The notes under the pieces are model-generated. The model saw only the letters and a program-made list of their open reading frames with translations, did not search any database and was not told the DNA's origin. From the NCBI GenBank assembly GCA_025357945.1, contig JANYLJ010000019.1, forward strand, positions 1 to 64,000: a DNA stretch of 64,000 bases, written 5' to 3'. This stretch comes from Gemmatimonadota bacterium. Lineage in GTDB: Bacteria; Gemmatimonadota; Gemmatimonadetes; Gemmatimonadales; GWC2-71-9. The stretch's first letter is position 1. Every line of letters starts with the position of its first letter. This document shows positions 29,270 through 38,340 of the stretch, piece by piece. A program made the position numbers and the translations under genes.

Positions 29270-29856
29270 CCGGCGCCGAGGCCGAGCTCGGCCTGGTGCG
29301 GCCGCAGCGCGGTGATCACCTCGGCGATCAACTCGTCGAGCGGGACGCCGAGCTCTGCCGCACCGAGCCGGACATCGTCGCGGCTCACGCCGCGCGCAAA
29401 CGCCTTGTCCTTGAGCTTCTTGGTCACCGAGCGCGGCTCGAGGTCGTTCAGCGACTTGCCGGGCCGCACGAGCGCACAGGCGACGACGAACCCGCACAAT
29501 TCGTCCACCGCAAAAAGGGCCCGTGCCATGTCGGTCGTCCGCGCCACGCCGGTGAACGCCGCATGACCAAGAATCGCGACGCACGCGTCATCTGGAAATC
29601 CTGCCGCACGCAGGTGACGGACACCTTCGCTGGGGTGTTCCTGGTCGGCGGCACGGGCGTCGTTTGGGAAGCGTTCGTAGTCGAAGTCGTGCAACAGGCC
29701 AACCGTGCCCCAAACGTCGGGGTCACCGCCGTACTTGGGCGCGAAGTGGCGCATTGCCAACTCCACCGAGCGCATGTGCGCACGCAGCGCCGGCGAGGTG
29801 GTCCAGGAGAACATCAGTTCCTCAGCGCGACGACGATCCCAAACGGATTCCGGCAT
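29266..29856 (-). CDS. HD-domain protein
   Basis: VGLLHDFDYERFP, HAAFTGV; HD hydrolase family. Confidence 0.82.
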   Translation of the reverse strand: MPESVWDRRRAEELMFSWTTSPALRAHMRSVELAMRHFAPKYGGDPDVWGTVGLLHDFDYERFPNDARAADQEHPSEGVRHLRAAGFPDDACVAILGHAAFTGVARTTDMARALFAVDELCGFVVACALVRPGKSLNDLEPRSVTKKLKDKAFARGVSRDDVRLGAAELGVPLDELIAEVITALRPHQAELGLGAG

Positions 29857-29882
29857 TGTTGAAAGGTAAGAGCGGAGGCTGG

Positions 29883-29967
29883 GAGAGACGAGAGACGAGC
29901 GACGAGAGAGACCTGCCGGAACGGCTGGGCGTCGGCCGTGCGGGAGGTTTCTCTCGTCTCTCGCCCT
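29883..29967. repeat. Heptanucleotide-armed palindromic intergenic element (copy B)
   Basis: gagagac|gagagac|gagcgac|gagagag ... gtttctc|tcgtctc|tcgccct. Confidence 0.75.
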
Positions 29968-29968
29968 T

Positions 29969-30388
29969 CTAGTGCAATTGTCCCGCCGGTCCGCCGACCA
30001 TCGTCGCCAGAAACGTGACCCTGGCCGCCTCGATCTGGTCGACCGTGATCACGAACGCGTATTCGCCGGCGGTCGCGAGCGGCAGGTCGAACACCAGGAT
30101 GGCCGGCGCCTCCAGGTCAACGACGCCGGCCGGTGGCTCATTGATCTGCATCATCCCGGTCTGTTCGAGGGCCGGGGTGCCCGACGGGTCGAGCATCTGG
30201 ACGCGGAGTTCGTGATTGCCAAGCTCGGTGCGTCGTCCCCGGAGATGCAGCACCAGGTGCGCCCGCGGGTGCATCGCCGGGAACTGCTGTACGGCGACGT
30301 GCCGCCAGATCCCGAGCACCGAGAGCTTGCCGCTCTGGTCGAGCAGGGCATAGTCGCACAGGAGCGCGAGGTCGACGCGCGTACTCAG
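29969..30388 (-). CDS. DUF6941-like protein with probable CTG start
   Basis: (M)[30 protein letters not shown] overlaps upstream TGA (CTGA); no ATG/GTG/TTG nearby in frame. Confidence 0.65.
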   Translation of the reverse strand: MSTRVDLALLCDYALLDQSGKLSVLGIWRHVAVQQFPAMHPRAHLVLHLRGRRTELGNHELRVQMLDPSGTPALEQTGMMQINEPPAGVVDLEAPAILVFDLPLATAGEYAFVITVDQIEAARVTFLATMVGGPAGQLH

Positions 30389-30834
30389 CTCACCCGGATC
30401 GTGCGCACGACGTCGCCCTGCTTGATCGCGTTGACGATGTCCATCCCGGTGGTCACCTGACCGAACACCGTGTGCACCCGGTCGAGATGCGGCTGCGGGG
30501 TGTGGCAGATGAAGAACTGGCTGCCACCGGTGTCCTTCCCCGCGTGCGCCATCGACAACGTGCCAGCCACGTGCTTGTGCGTGTTGCGGGACGTTTCGCA
30601 CTTGATGTGGTAGCCCGGTCCGCCGGAGCCGGCGCGCGGGTTGTTCGGCGTCTTTGACAGGGGATCACCGCCCTGGACCATGAAGTTGTTGATCACGCGG
30701 TGGAAGCGGGTACCATCGTAAAACTTCTCCTGGGCGAGCTTCTCGAAGTTGGCGACCGTGCTGGGCGCTTCGTCGTCGAACAGCTCGAGGACGATGGTGC
30801 CTTTGTCGGTGTCGAACGTGGCGATTTTTGTCAT
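30385..30834 (-). CDS. Cyclophilin-type peptidyl-prolyl isomerase
   Basis: [35 protein letters not shown]. Confidence 0.95.
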   Translation of the reverse strand: MTKIATFDTDKGTIVLELFDDEAPSTVANFEKLAQEKFYDGTRFHRVINNFMVQGGDPLSKTPNNPRAGSGGPGYHIKCETSRNTHKHVAGTLSMAHAGKDTGGSQFFICHTPQPHLDRVHTVFGQVTTGMDIVNAIKQGDVVRTIRVS

Positions 30835-30859
30835 GGCTGGAAAATAACCCCTCGCGTAA

Positions 30860-30879
30860 GGGCGCTGCGCGCAGCGCCC
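30860..30879. terminator. Perfect 20-nt GC palindrome between nth and PPIase genes
   Basis: gggcgctgcgcgcagcgccc. Confidence 0.5.
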
Positions 30880-30884
30880 CTCCC

Positions 30885-31553
30885 CTATGTGCGACGCCCC
30901 ATGATGCCCGCCGACGGACAAATGTCGTTCAGCACACACGCTTCGCACTTCGGTCGATTGGCAATGCAGATCCGGCGCCCGTGCCAGATCAGCAGGTGGC
31001 TGACCACGGCCCAATCGTCACGCGGTACGAGGTGCATCAACTCCTGTTCCAGTTTCTCCGGGTCAGTTGCGCGCGAAATGCGGAGCAGCGCCGACAGGCG
31101 CAGCACGTGGGTGTCGACCGTCACTCCTTCGCTGGTATCGAACGCGTTGCCGAGGATCACGTTCGCGGTCTTCCGTCCGACACCGGGGAGGGGACGCAGT
31201 TCGGCCATCGTGCGCGGGATGCGGCCATCGTGGTTGGCCACGACCGCCTGGGCCATCCCGATCAGGCTCTTCGCCTTGTTGCGAAAGAAGCCAGTCGAGC
31301 GGATCACGTCCTCGACCTCGCTCGAGTTCGCCTGCGCCAAGGTGTCGGCATCGGGCCAGCGCCGGAACAGTTCCGGTGTGACCATGTTGACGCGCACGTC
31401 GGTGCATTGCGCCGACAGGATCGTGGCCGCCAACAGTTCAAATGCGTTGCCGTAGTTCAACTCGCAGTGTGCGTCGGGATACAACCGCTTCAGGCGAGCG
31501 ATGATGTCGAGCAGGCGGGCCTGGAGCGCCGCACGGGACTCCCTTCGACTCAT
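30885..31553 (-). CDS. nth: Endonuclease III
   Basis: [17 protein letters not shown], Hh[19 protein letters not shown], Fe-S loop C-X6-C-X2-C-X5-C. Confidence 0.96.
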   Translation of the reverse strand: MSRRESRAALQARLLDIIARLKRLYPDAHCELNYGNAFELLAATILSAQCTDVRVNMVTPELFRRWPDADTLAQANSSEVEDVIRSTGFFRNKAKSLIGMAQAVVANHDGRIPRTMAELRPLPGVGRKTANVILGNAFDTSEGVTVDTHVLRLSALLRISRATDPEKLEQELMHLVPRDDWAVVSHLLIWHGRRICIANRPKCEACVLNDICPSAGIMGRRT

Positions 31554-31576
31554 GGGGCCGCCGTCCTTCGCTGCGG

Positions 31577-33301
31577 TCAGGACGACCCCCTGCGGGCTCG
31601 GGCAAATGCGAGGAACCCGTCGACGTCGCGACAATTCAGGACCGCGTCCGGGCCGAGGCCACCTTTGCGGGCGATACCGACACCGAACTCGACGTTGGCC
31701 AGCCCGGCGATATTGTGGGCATCGGCGCCGATCGAGATTGTCACCCCGCGCGCTCGGGCGTCGGTGAGGACGCGCCAGTCGAGGTCGAGCCGATGCGGGT
31801 CGGCGTTGATTTCGATCGCAACACCGGTCTCCGCCGCCTTCGCGAACACCCGGTCGAGATCGATCGGGTACGCCTCGCGCGATAGCAGCAGCCTCCCGGT
31901 CGGGTGGCCGAGGATCGTGAGATACCGTGAGTCCATGGCACGGCACACGCGCTCGGTCATTTCGTCGCGACTGAGGTTGAAGCGGGAGTGGATCGACCCG
32001 ATGATGAAGTCGAATCCGGCGAGCACCTCGTCGGGGTAGTCCAGGGCACCGTCGACCAGGATGTCGCTTTCGATCCCCTTGAGTACGCGAAATCCCGACC
32101 GCGTGGTGTTGACCGCGTCGATCTCCTGCCACTGCTTCCCCACGGCCTCGGCCGACAGGCCACCGGCATATGCGGCCGCACGCGAGTGGTCGGTGATTCC
32201 GACGTACTGATACCCGGCCGCCTGACAGGCCTGGGCGATCTGCTCGACCGAGTTGCTGCCGTCGGATGCACCGGTGTGACAGTGGAGAAATCCTCGCAGC
32301 TGGGCGCGCTCGACCAGATGCGGCACCGGACGGCCGACCTCCTCGCCGGTTTCGCGCAATTCGGGCGGGATCCACGGCAGGTCGAGTGCTGCGTACAACG
32401 ACTGTTCGGTCGGCGTCGGCACGAAACGACTCCCGTGCCAGAGCGCCGTACCGGCGAGGTTGAAGCCGTGGTCCGTCGCGTGCTTCGCCAGCGCCGCGAG
32501 ATGTGCCTCACTGCCGGTCGCCTGGAGCAGCACCGCGCCAAGATTTTGCGGCGGCGTGATCACCACTTGCACGCTGCCGCCGCCGGCGAAACGGAGCGTG
32601 ACCCGTCGCTCGTCGTCGCCGGCGATTTCGTTGACGCCCGGCATGGCGCCGAGCTGGCGAAAGACATCCTCGGGCGGGACATCCGCCACAAGCACCGTGA
32701 CCAGCTCGCGCACCACCTCGCAGCGACGGCGTACCTCGCCCGCGGTGTGCGCGGCGACGATGTGTGGCAGCCGGGCGAACGCCGCGCGGAAGGCCTCAGC
32801 TTCCTGTGCCGCGTGATGCGAGAGCCGCCACTGGCTTGCCTGGCGCAGGAATGCGATCCCCTGGAGGATCTTCTCGGCGGTGCGCTGGCCGAAGCGGGGC
32901 AACGCCGCAAGGCGGCCATCGCGCGCCGCGTCCTCGAGGTCGGGGAGCGTTTCGACGCCAAGGGTTTCCTGAATCTGCCGGATCTTGGCGACGCCGAGTC
33001 CGGGAATCGCGAGCATGTCGACGAGGCCGGGCGGAACATCGGCCCGCAACTCCTCAAGGACCCCGGCACGGCCGGTGGTCACCAGCTCGGTGACGATCTG
33101 GTGGATCGCCGGTCCGATTCCCTTGGTCTCTGCGAGTGATCCGTCGGCGATCCCGGCGGCGAGTTCGCCGGAAAAGCCGAGCACGCTGCGGGCGGCGGCG
33201 GTGAACGCCCGGACACGAAATGGGTTCTCGCCCTTGAATTCGAGATAGGAGGCGATCTGCTCGAGCGAGCGCGCCACGCCAGTGCGATCCATCATGGTCA
33301 T
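31577..33301 (-). CDS. PolX-family protein (HhH + degenerate Pol beta-like domain + PHP domain)
   Basis: N-terminal 8-kDa/HhH region, TGS motif, PHP motifs HCHTGASDGSN, ITDHS, GSIHSRF, LGHPTGRLL, SIGADAH; catalytic DxD and third Asp absent. Confidence 0.9.
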   Translation of the reverse strand: MTMMDRTGVARSLEQIASYLEFKGENPFRVRAFTAAARSVLGFSGELAAGIADGSLAETKGIGPAIHQIVTELVTTGRAGVLEELRADVPPGLVDMLAIPGLGVAKIRQIQETLGVETLPDLEDAARDGRLAALPRFGQRTAEKILQGIAFLRQASQWRLSHHAAQEAEAFRAAFARLPHIVAAHTAGEVRRRCEVVRELVTVLVADVPPEDVFRQLGAMPGVNEIAGDDERRVTLRFAGGGSVQVVITPPQNLGAVLLQATGSEAHLAALAKHATDHGFNLAGTALWHGSRFVPTPTEQSLYAALDLPWIPPELRETGEEVGRPVPHLVERAQLRGFLHCHTGASDGSNSVEQIAQACQAAGYQYVGITDHSRAAAYAGGLSAEAVGKQWQEIDAVNTTRSGFRVLKGIESDILVDGALDYPDEVLAGFDFIIGSIHSRFNLSRDEMTERVCRAMDSRYLTILGHPTGRLLLSREAYPIDLDRVFAKAAETGVAIEINADPHRLDLDWRVLTDARARGVTISIGADAHNIAGLANVEFGVGIARKGGLGPDAVLNCRDVDGFLAFARARRGSS

Positions 33302-33960
33302 CGCGCGACCTCCTCGCCGGCGGCTACGCGCCAGCCGAGCAACAGCAGTTCGTCAGGTCCGCTCACCGCGTGCAAGTGCGCGGCGTCGCCACCAGGCATC
33401 GTCGGCGCGAAGAGCGGTGTACCATCGTCGCGTTCGACCTTCGCCGGGTGCGGACCCGCGACGGCCACCACCGACACGCCCGGCCGTTGTTCGTGCACGC
33501 CAAAGCAGGCAACTACCCGCAATTCCGTATCGCCGGGAATCGTGAACCATCCATCGAGTGGTTCGAACGGTTCCTCGTCGGCCAGCTGGCCCCAGACCAG
33601 GCGCGGTGCGATCTGAATGTACCGCGTCGGCGTCGCTCCGAGCGGAGTTCGACCGGAGGGACGCCACCCAGGATGACAGAGCTGGCGTGTCCCGGATTCG
33701 TCGAGCGCGACCGTGTGCTCGCCATCCCGCCAGAACAGGTAGGCGGCATGTACGAGCGCAACGAAGTCGTCCACCGCGTCGCCGAACCCGTCGTCGGGCC
33801 GCAACTCGCGCATCAACTCGAGCGCGGCGGCGGCAAGCAGGAACGCGTGGCTGTCGGAGTCGTCACGAAGCTCCGTGCGGATGGCGGGGAAACGGGCCTC
33901 GCGAAATCCTCCGAACATCAACTCGAACGGATGCGGTCGCGGCGGCACGGCACGGCTCAT
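33298..33960 (-). CDS. Conserved hypothetical protein, translationally coupled to PolX-like gene
   Basis: ATGA overlap; fully open 220 aa. Confidence 0.65.
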   Translation of the reverse strand: MSRAVPPRPHPFELMFGGFREARFPAIRTELRDDSDSHAFLLAAAALELMRELRPDDGFGDAVDDFVALVHAAYLFWRDGEHTVALDESGTRQLCHPGWRPSGRTPLGATPTRYIQIAPRLVWGQLADEEPFEPLDGWFTIPGDTELRVVACFGVHEQRPGVSVVAVAGPHPAKVERDDGTPLFAPTMPGGDAAHLHAVSGPDELLLLGWRVAAGEEVAR

Positions 33961-33963
33961 CGC

Positions 33964-34779
33964 TCACGCCTTGCGGGGCAGGAACGGATCGAGCGCCGCA
34001 ACGAAGGCCCCAGCCGCCTCGACGTACGGCACGTGACCACATTCGGGTAGCACCACCAGTGGTGCCCGGAGTGCCTCGGCCGTCGCCCGCGCAGTCGGCA
34101 GTGGAATTGGATCGTCGTCACCGTGCACGACGATCGCCGGCACGTCGAGACGCGAGAGCGCTGGTCGCAGGTCGAAATCGTCGCCCAGTGAGTTCCATAC
34201 CTCCTGCTGGGTGCGCCCGGTGATCCGGAACGGTGTCAGCTCACGCGCCCGACGCGGGTCGTGGAAATAGCCGGAAACGGCAAGCTCGAACAATCGCTGG
34301 TTGTAGGCAGCGACGTCCTTCGAGCGGAGACCGCTCCCCTGCAGGGCTGCCCGCTCCGCGATCAATTCTGGCGTGGCGTTGCGGCGCGCCAGGTTCTGCT
34401 CGAACTCCAGCCGTTCACGCTGGGCGGCCGGCGCCGGCGATACCAATGCCAGCGACGCCACTCGCTCGGGGTACGTCACGGCAAAGAGCATCGCGAGCAG
34501 GCCGCCCCACGAATAGCCGCAGAGATGCAGCCGATCGAGCCGCCAGAGGTCGCGCAACGCCGCCAGGTCGTCGACATGTTCACGCCAGCCGACTGACACG
34601 TCGCGACCCACCGGCGACCGGCCACCGCCGCGTTGGTCGTAGTACACCAGGGTGCGGCCGGGCGCGAGTCGATCGAATCCGGGGAGCAGGTAATCGTGCT
34701 GTGCCCCGGGTCCGCCATGCAGCACGACCACCTCCGGGCCGTTGCCGCTGCGATACTCGTAGAGATCCACGCCACGCAC
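33964..34779 (-). CDS. Alpha/beta hydrolase, proline iminopeptidase-like
   Basis: LHGGPGAQHDYL, YYDQRGGGRS, GYSWGG nucleophile, GHVPYVE. Confidence 0.9.
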   Translation of the reverse strand: MRGVDLYEYRSGNGPEVVVLHGGPGAQHDYLLPGFDRLAPGRTLVYYDQRGGGRSPVGRDVSVGWREHVDDLAALRDLWRLDRLHLCGYSWGGLLAMLFAVTYPERVASLALVSPAPAAQRERLEFEQNLARRNATPELIAERAALQGSGLRSKDVAAYNQRLFELAVSGYFHDPRRARELTPFRITGRTQQEVWNSLGDDFDLRPALSRLDVPAIVVHGDDDPIPLPTARATAEALRAPLVVLPECGHVPYVEAAGAFVAALDPFLPRKA

Positions 34780-34787
34780 GCTGCGGA

Positions 34788-35243
34788 TCAGAGCAGCACC
34801 GCCAGTGCATCCGCGACCTGGCGCACGGCGAGCTCTTCCTCGGCCGTGAACGGATCGGGAACGTCAGAGTCGATATCGATCTGGCCAAGAATCCTGGCGC
34901 CGCGGCGGATCAACACCACCAGTTCCGAGCGGGTGAACAGGTTGCACGCGATGTAGTTCTCCCGGGCGCGCACGTCGCCGACATTCTGGTCCTCGCCGGT
35001 CGCGACGGCGGTGCCGCAGACGCCGTGTCCAACGGCAATCCGCGTGTGCTCGGTTTCCCGGCCGCTGAACGCTGCCAGCACCAACTCCTCACCGTGCAGC
35101 AGGTACAGGTAGACCGACGTGTACGGCGGACCCGCGCGCTGGATCAGCTCCGCGGCAAGTACCAGCAGCTGCGGCCCGATTGACCCGTGATTGAACGCGG
35201 CGCGCAACCGGGTGACGATTTTGTCGCTCTCGAGGACCGGCAT
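34788..35243 (-). CDS. GAF-domain protein, free-methionine-(R)-sulfoxide reductase-like
   Basis: VGHGVCGTAVATGEDQNVGDV, YIAC, SELVVLI, GQIDIDSDV. Confidence 0.8.
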   Translation of the reverse strand: MPVLESDKIVTRLRAAFNHGSIGPQLLVLAAELIQRAGPPYTSVYLYLLHGEELVLAAFSGRETEHTRIAVGHGVCGTAVATGEDQNVGDVRARENYIACNLFTRSELVVLIRRGARILGQIDIDSDVPDPFTAEEELAVRQVADALAVLL

Positions 35244-35304
35244 CGGGGAATCCTTTCGCCTGTGCAGGTACATTCTACCGACCCCGACACCGGCGAACCA
35301 CACC

Positions 35305-35880
35305 TTGCGCATCTCACCGCGTCTTTTCGCGCTCGTCCCGGCCGCCGTGGCGATCAACCTGGTGTTGGGTGGCGTGGTCAAGGAACTGTCGCTGCCCGTG
35401 TTCCTCGACACCGTCGGGACGGTGTTGGTCGCGGTGCTGGTCGGCTTTCCCGCCGGTGCCCTGGTCGGCACCGTCAGTCAACTCCTGTTGGGGCTATTGA
35501 CCGGGTATCAGTACCTGCCCTTCGTGGTGATCCAGTGGCTGCTCTCCCTGTTGGCCGCTGCGGCCACCAATCGACGCGGTTTCTCCTCGCTCCGGCGGAC
35601 GATCGCCTGGGGGGTAGCGGCCGGCCTCAGCTGCGGCGCCGCATCGGCGTTAATCTCCTATTTCCTCTTTCGCGGCGTCACCGGCGGCGGCGTGACCTGG
35701 GTGACGGCGGCGCTGCGATCGGTCGGGCTGCCGTTGCCCGTGGCCGTCGCGATCGGGTCGAGCGGCACCGACGTGCTCGACAAGACCATCGTAATCATCA
35801 TGGTGGGCGTCCTCCTGCGAGCACTCCCCAAGCGGATCCTCGGCCGCTTCCCGTTGGCCGCCCGCGCGGTGGCGCGATGA
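35305..35880 (+). CDS. ECF transporter S component (substrate-specificity subunit), substrate unknown
   Basis: Polytopic INLVLGGVVKELSLPVFLDTVGTVLVAVLVGFPAGALVG; upstream of T and A components; TTG start. Confidence 0.75.
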   Translation: MRISPRLFALVPAAVAINLVLGGVVKELSLPVFLDTVGTVLVAVLVGFPAGALVGTVSQLLLGLLTGYQYLPFVVIQWLLSLLAAAATNRRGFSSLRRTIAWGVAAGLSCGAASALISYFLFRGVTGGGVTWVTAALRSVGLPLPVAVAIGSSGTDVLDKTIVIIMVGVLLRALPKRILGRFPLAARAVAR

Positions 35881-36611
35881 GCTCGCTCGCCCAGCGCGCC
35901 CACCCGTTCACCAACGGTGCCGTGGCGATGGCACTCATCGCGTTGGCGCTGGTGTTGCCGTCCGCATCGCAGACCGCGGTGCTCTATCTCTGCACCATGC
36001 TCATCGCGTGGTCGACCGGCGCCGGCAGCGGCGTGCGCCGCGGCCTGGTCGCCGTGGTACCGATCTGGGTGCTGCTCTTCCTGCTGCAGGGTGTCCTCGG
36101 CGACGCGCCGCGAATCGCCGCTCCGTGGGGCGGCACCCTGTCCGAACCCGGACTGCAATGGGCACTCTCCCAGGGGAGCCGCCTGGCCGTCATCGCGACC
36201 GCGTCGCTCGCATTCGCCCGCGTGTTTGATCCGCACCGCTTCCTGCAAGCGGCGATCGCTCGGCGTTGGCCGTTCGGTTTCGCCTTCCTGTTGGTGGCCA
36301 CACTCGATGCCGCCCACCGACTCGGCGAACAGGCGCGACGCCTGCGCGAGGCACAGCGCACCCGCGGCGTGCGGGTCACGGGATCAGTGGCCGCTCGGAT
36401 GCGTGCGGTTCCGGCTCTGGTCTTCCCGTTACTCCTCGCATCACTCACCGAAGCGGACGACCGTGCCCTCGCGCTCGAAACGCGCGGCCTGATGATCACC
36501 GGTCCGCGTACCGTCATCGATCCGCCGCGAGACACGGCGATGGATCGCACCGTGCGTTGGCTGGTGTTGCTCGTCGTCGCTGCAGCCATTGCATGGCGCA
36601 TTCGCGGCTGA
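35877..36611 (+). CDS. ECF transporter T component (CbiQ/EcfT-like)
   Basis: Polytopic; EQARRLREAQRTRGVR and ADDRALALETRG coupling motifs; ATGA overlap. Confidence 0.85.
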   Translation: MSSLAQRAHPFTNGAVAMALIALALVLPSASQTAVLYLCTMLIAWSTGAGSGVRRGLVAVVPIWVLLFLLQGVLGDAPRIAAPWGGTLSEPGLQWALSQGSRLAVIATASLAFARVFDPHRFLQAAIARRWPFGFAFLLVATLDAAHRLGEQARRLREAQRTRGVRVTGSVAARMRAVPALVFPLLLASLTEADDRALALETRGLMITGPRTVIDPPRDTAMDRTVRWLVLLVVAAAIAWRIRG

Positions 36612-38326
36612 TGCGATTCGCTACCCGCGGCCTTCGCGTCCGCTATCCAGCCCAGGAACAGTGGGCCATCGACGGCGTGGACATCGACATCGCCCCGGGC
36701 GAGGTCACCTGGCTCACCGGTGCGCTCGGCAGCGGAACAAGCACGCTCTTGCTCGCATTCGCCGGACTCTCGCCGCGCCTCACCGGCGGCGACCGCGAGG
36801 GAACGGTCCTCTGCGACGACGCGGATGTGTCGCTGACCACGCCGCTGAGTCAGGGTATCGCCTATCTCGGTCCATCACCGTCACTCCAGATCAGCGGCAT
36901 CGCGAAGACGGTGCGCGACGAGATCGCCGTGGGCCCGATGAACCTCGGTCGACCGCGCGAACAGATCGTTCTCGCGGTGGCCAGTGCGATGCAACAGCTA
37001 CGCCTGGACCATCTCGCCGCACGAGCCCCCGACTCGCTGTCGGGCGGCGAAACGCAACGGCTGCTGCTGGCATCACTGCTCGCCGCGTCGCCTCGGGCAT
37101 GGTTGCTGGACGAACCGTTCTCCGCGCTCGATCACGCCAGCGCCCGCCACGTGCAACAGCTGCTTCGTGCCCGGGCTGCTGCCGGCGCGACCGTCGTGGT
37201 CGCGTGCGACGATGCCGACGCGATGCTCGAAGTTGCCGACCGGATGATCGTGATGCAACATGGACGCATCGTCCTCGATGGCGACCCGACGGATCTGCTC
37301 GCTGGCGACGCAATCCTCGCCACCGGGTCCGGCACCACGGACGCGGCAACACTTGCACACGATGCAGGAATCCCTGCCCTCCGACCGCTCACCCGCAGGC
37401 AACTGCTCCAAACGATTTCCGGCGCGCCAGCGCGCACGGCGGGAGCACCGAGGCTGGCGTCGGTGGGCGATACTGCGGTCGCCGCGGATGCGACCGGCAT
37501 CGCCACCGACGCCAGCCTCGGAGCGCGCCGCGTCCCCAGGCAGCCGTCCCTGCAGATGAGCAATGTCAGGTTCGCCTACGGCGACGGCCCGCGCGTCCTC
37601 GACGACGTCAGCTTCGAAATCCACCCGGGCGAGGCGGTCGGCCTCTTCGGCGCCAATGGCGCCGGCAAGTCCACCCTCCTGCGCCTCGGCATGGCGCTCG
37701 AGCAGCCGACCAGCGGTACGGTGACCACCCTTGGCGCACGGACCGCGGGTCGGCACCCCGAGGACTTCTCCCCACGGGCTGGCTTCCTCTTCCAGCAGCC
37801 CGAGCGCCAGCTCTTCGCGGCGTCGGTCCGGACGGAATGCGCCCTCGCCCCCCGGCTGGCTGGCTGGAGCGCTTCCCGGATCGAGGCCGCGGTCGCAGCG
37901 GTACTCGCCGAGCTCGGTCTGACCGAAACTGCAGAAGAGCACCCGTACGATCTCCCGCTGCCGCGGCGCCGGCTGGTCGCCCTGGCGGCGATTCTCGCGG
38001 CGGACCCGGAGCTGGTGTTGCTCGACGAGCCGACCGCGGCGCTCGATTTCACTTCGCGCGAGCTGGTCATTCGCGTCGTCAGGGAACGGGTCCGCCGCGG
38101 CAGGACGGTCCTGGCAATCACGCACGACGCGACCTTCGCGCACGAAGCGTTACAACGTGGTATGGTGCTCGAACATGGGCAGGTCGTGCATGACGGTCCG
38201 ATCCGGAGCGTCATAGATGATGAGCGAATGGTTCGGCCAGCGGCTCTGGCAGTCGCACTGGCACTGGGACTTTCCCCGGGCAGCGACCGTCGGGACGAGG
38301 TCGCCCGCACGCTGCGGTCACGTTGA
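36611..38326 (+). CDS. Fused tandem ECF transporter ATPase (EcfA1-EcfA2 type), asymmetric active sites
   Basis: NBD1: GALGSGTST (Walker A K to T), LSGGETQR, LLDEPFSALD; NBD2: GANGAGKST, FQQPERQLF, LPLPRRR at signature, LLDEPTAALD, THD. Confidence 0.93.
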   Translation: MRFATRGLRVRYPAQEQWAIDGVDIDIAPGEVTWLTGALGSGTSTLLLAFAGLSPRLTGGDREGTVLCDDADVSLTTPLSQGIAYLGPSPSLQISGIAKTVRDEIAVGPMNLGRPREQIVLAVASAMQQLRLDHLAARAPDSLSGGETQRLLLASLLAASPRAWLLDEPFSALDHASARHVQQLLRARAAAGATVVVACDDADAMLEVADRMIVMQHGRIVLDGDPTDLLAGDAILATGSGTTDAATLAHDAGIPALRPLTRRQLLQTISGAPARTAGAPRLASVGDTAVAADATGIATDASLGARRVPRQPSLQMSNVRFAYGDGPRVLDDVSFEIHPGEAVGLFGANGAGKSTLLRLGMALEQPTSGTVTTLGARTAGRHPEDFSPRAGFLFQQPERQLFAASVRTECALAPRLAGWSASRIEAAVAAVLAELGLTETAEEHPYDLPLPRRRLVALAAILAADPELVLLDEPTAALDFTSRELVIRVVRERVRRGRTVLAITHDATFAHEALQRGMVLEHGQVVHDGPIRSVIDDERMVRPAALAVALALGLSPGSDRRDEVARTLRSR

Positions 38327-38340
38327 AGACGGAGGACCCG

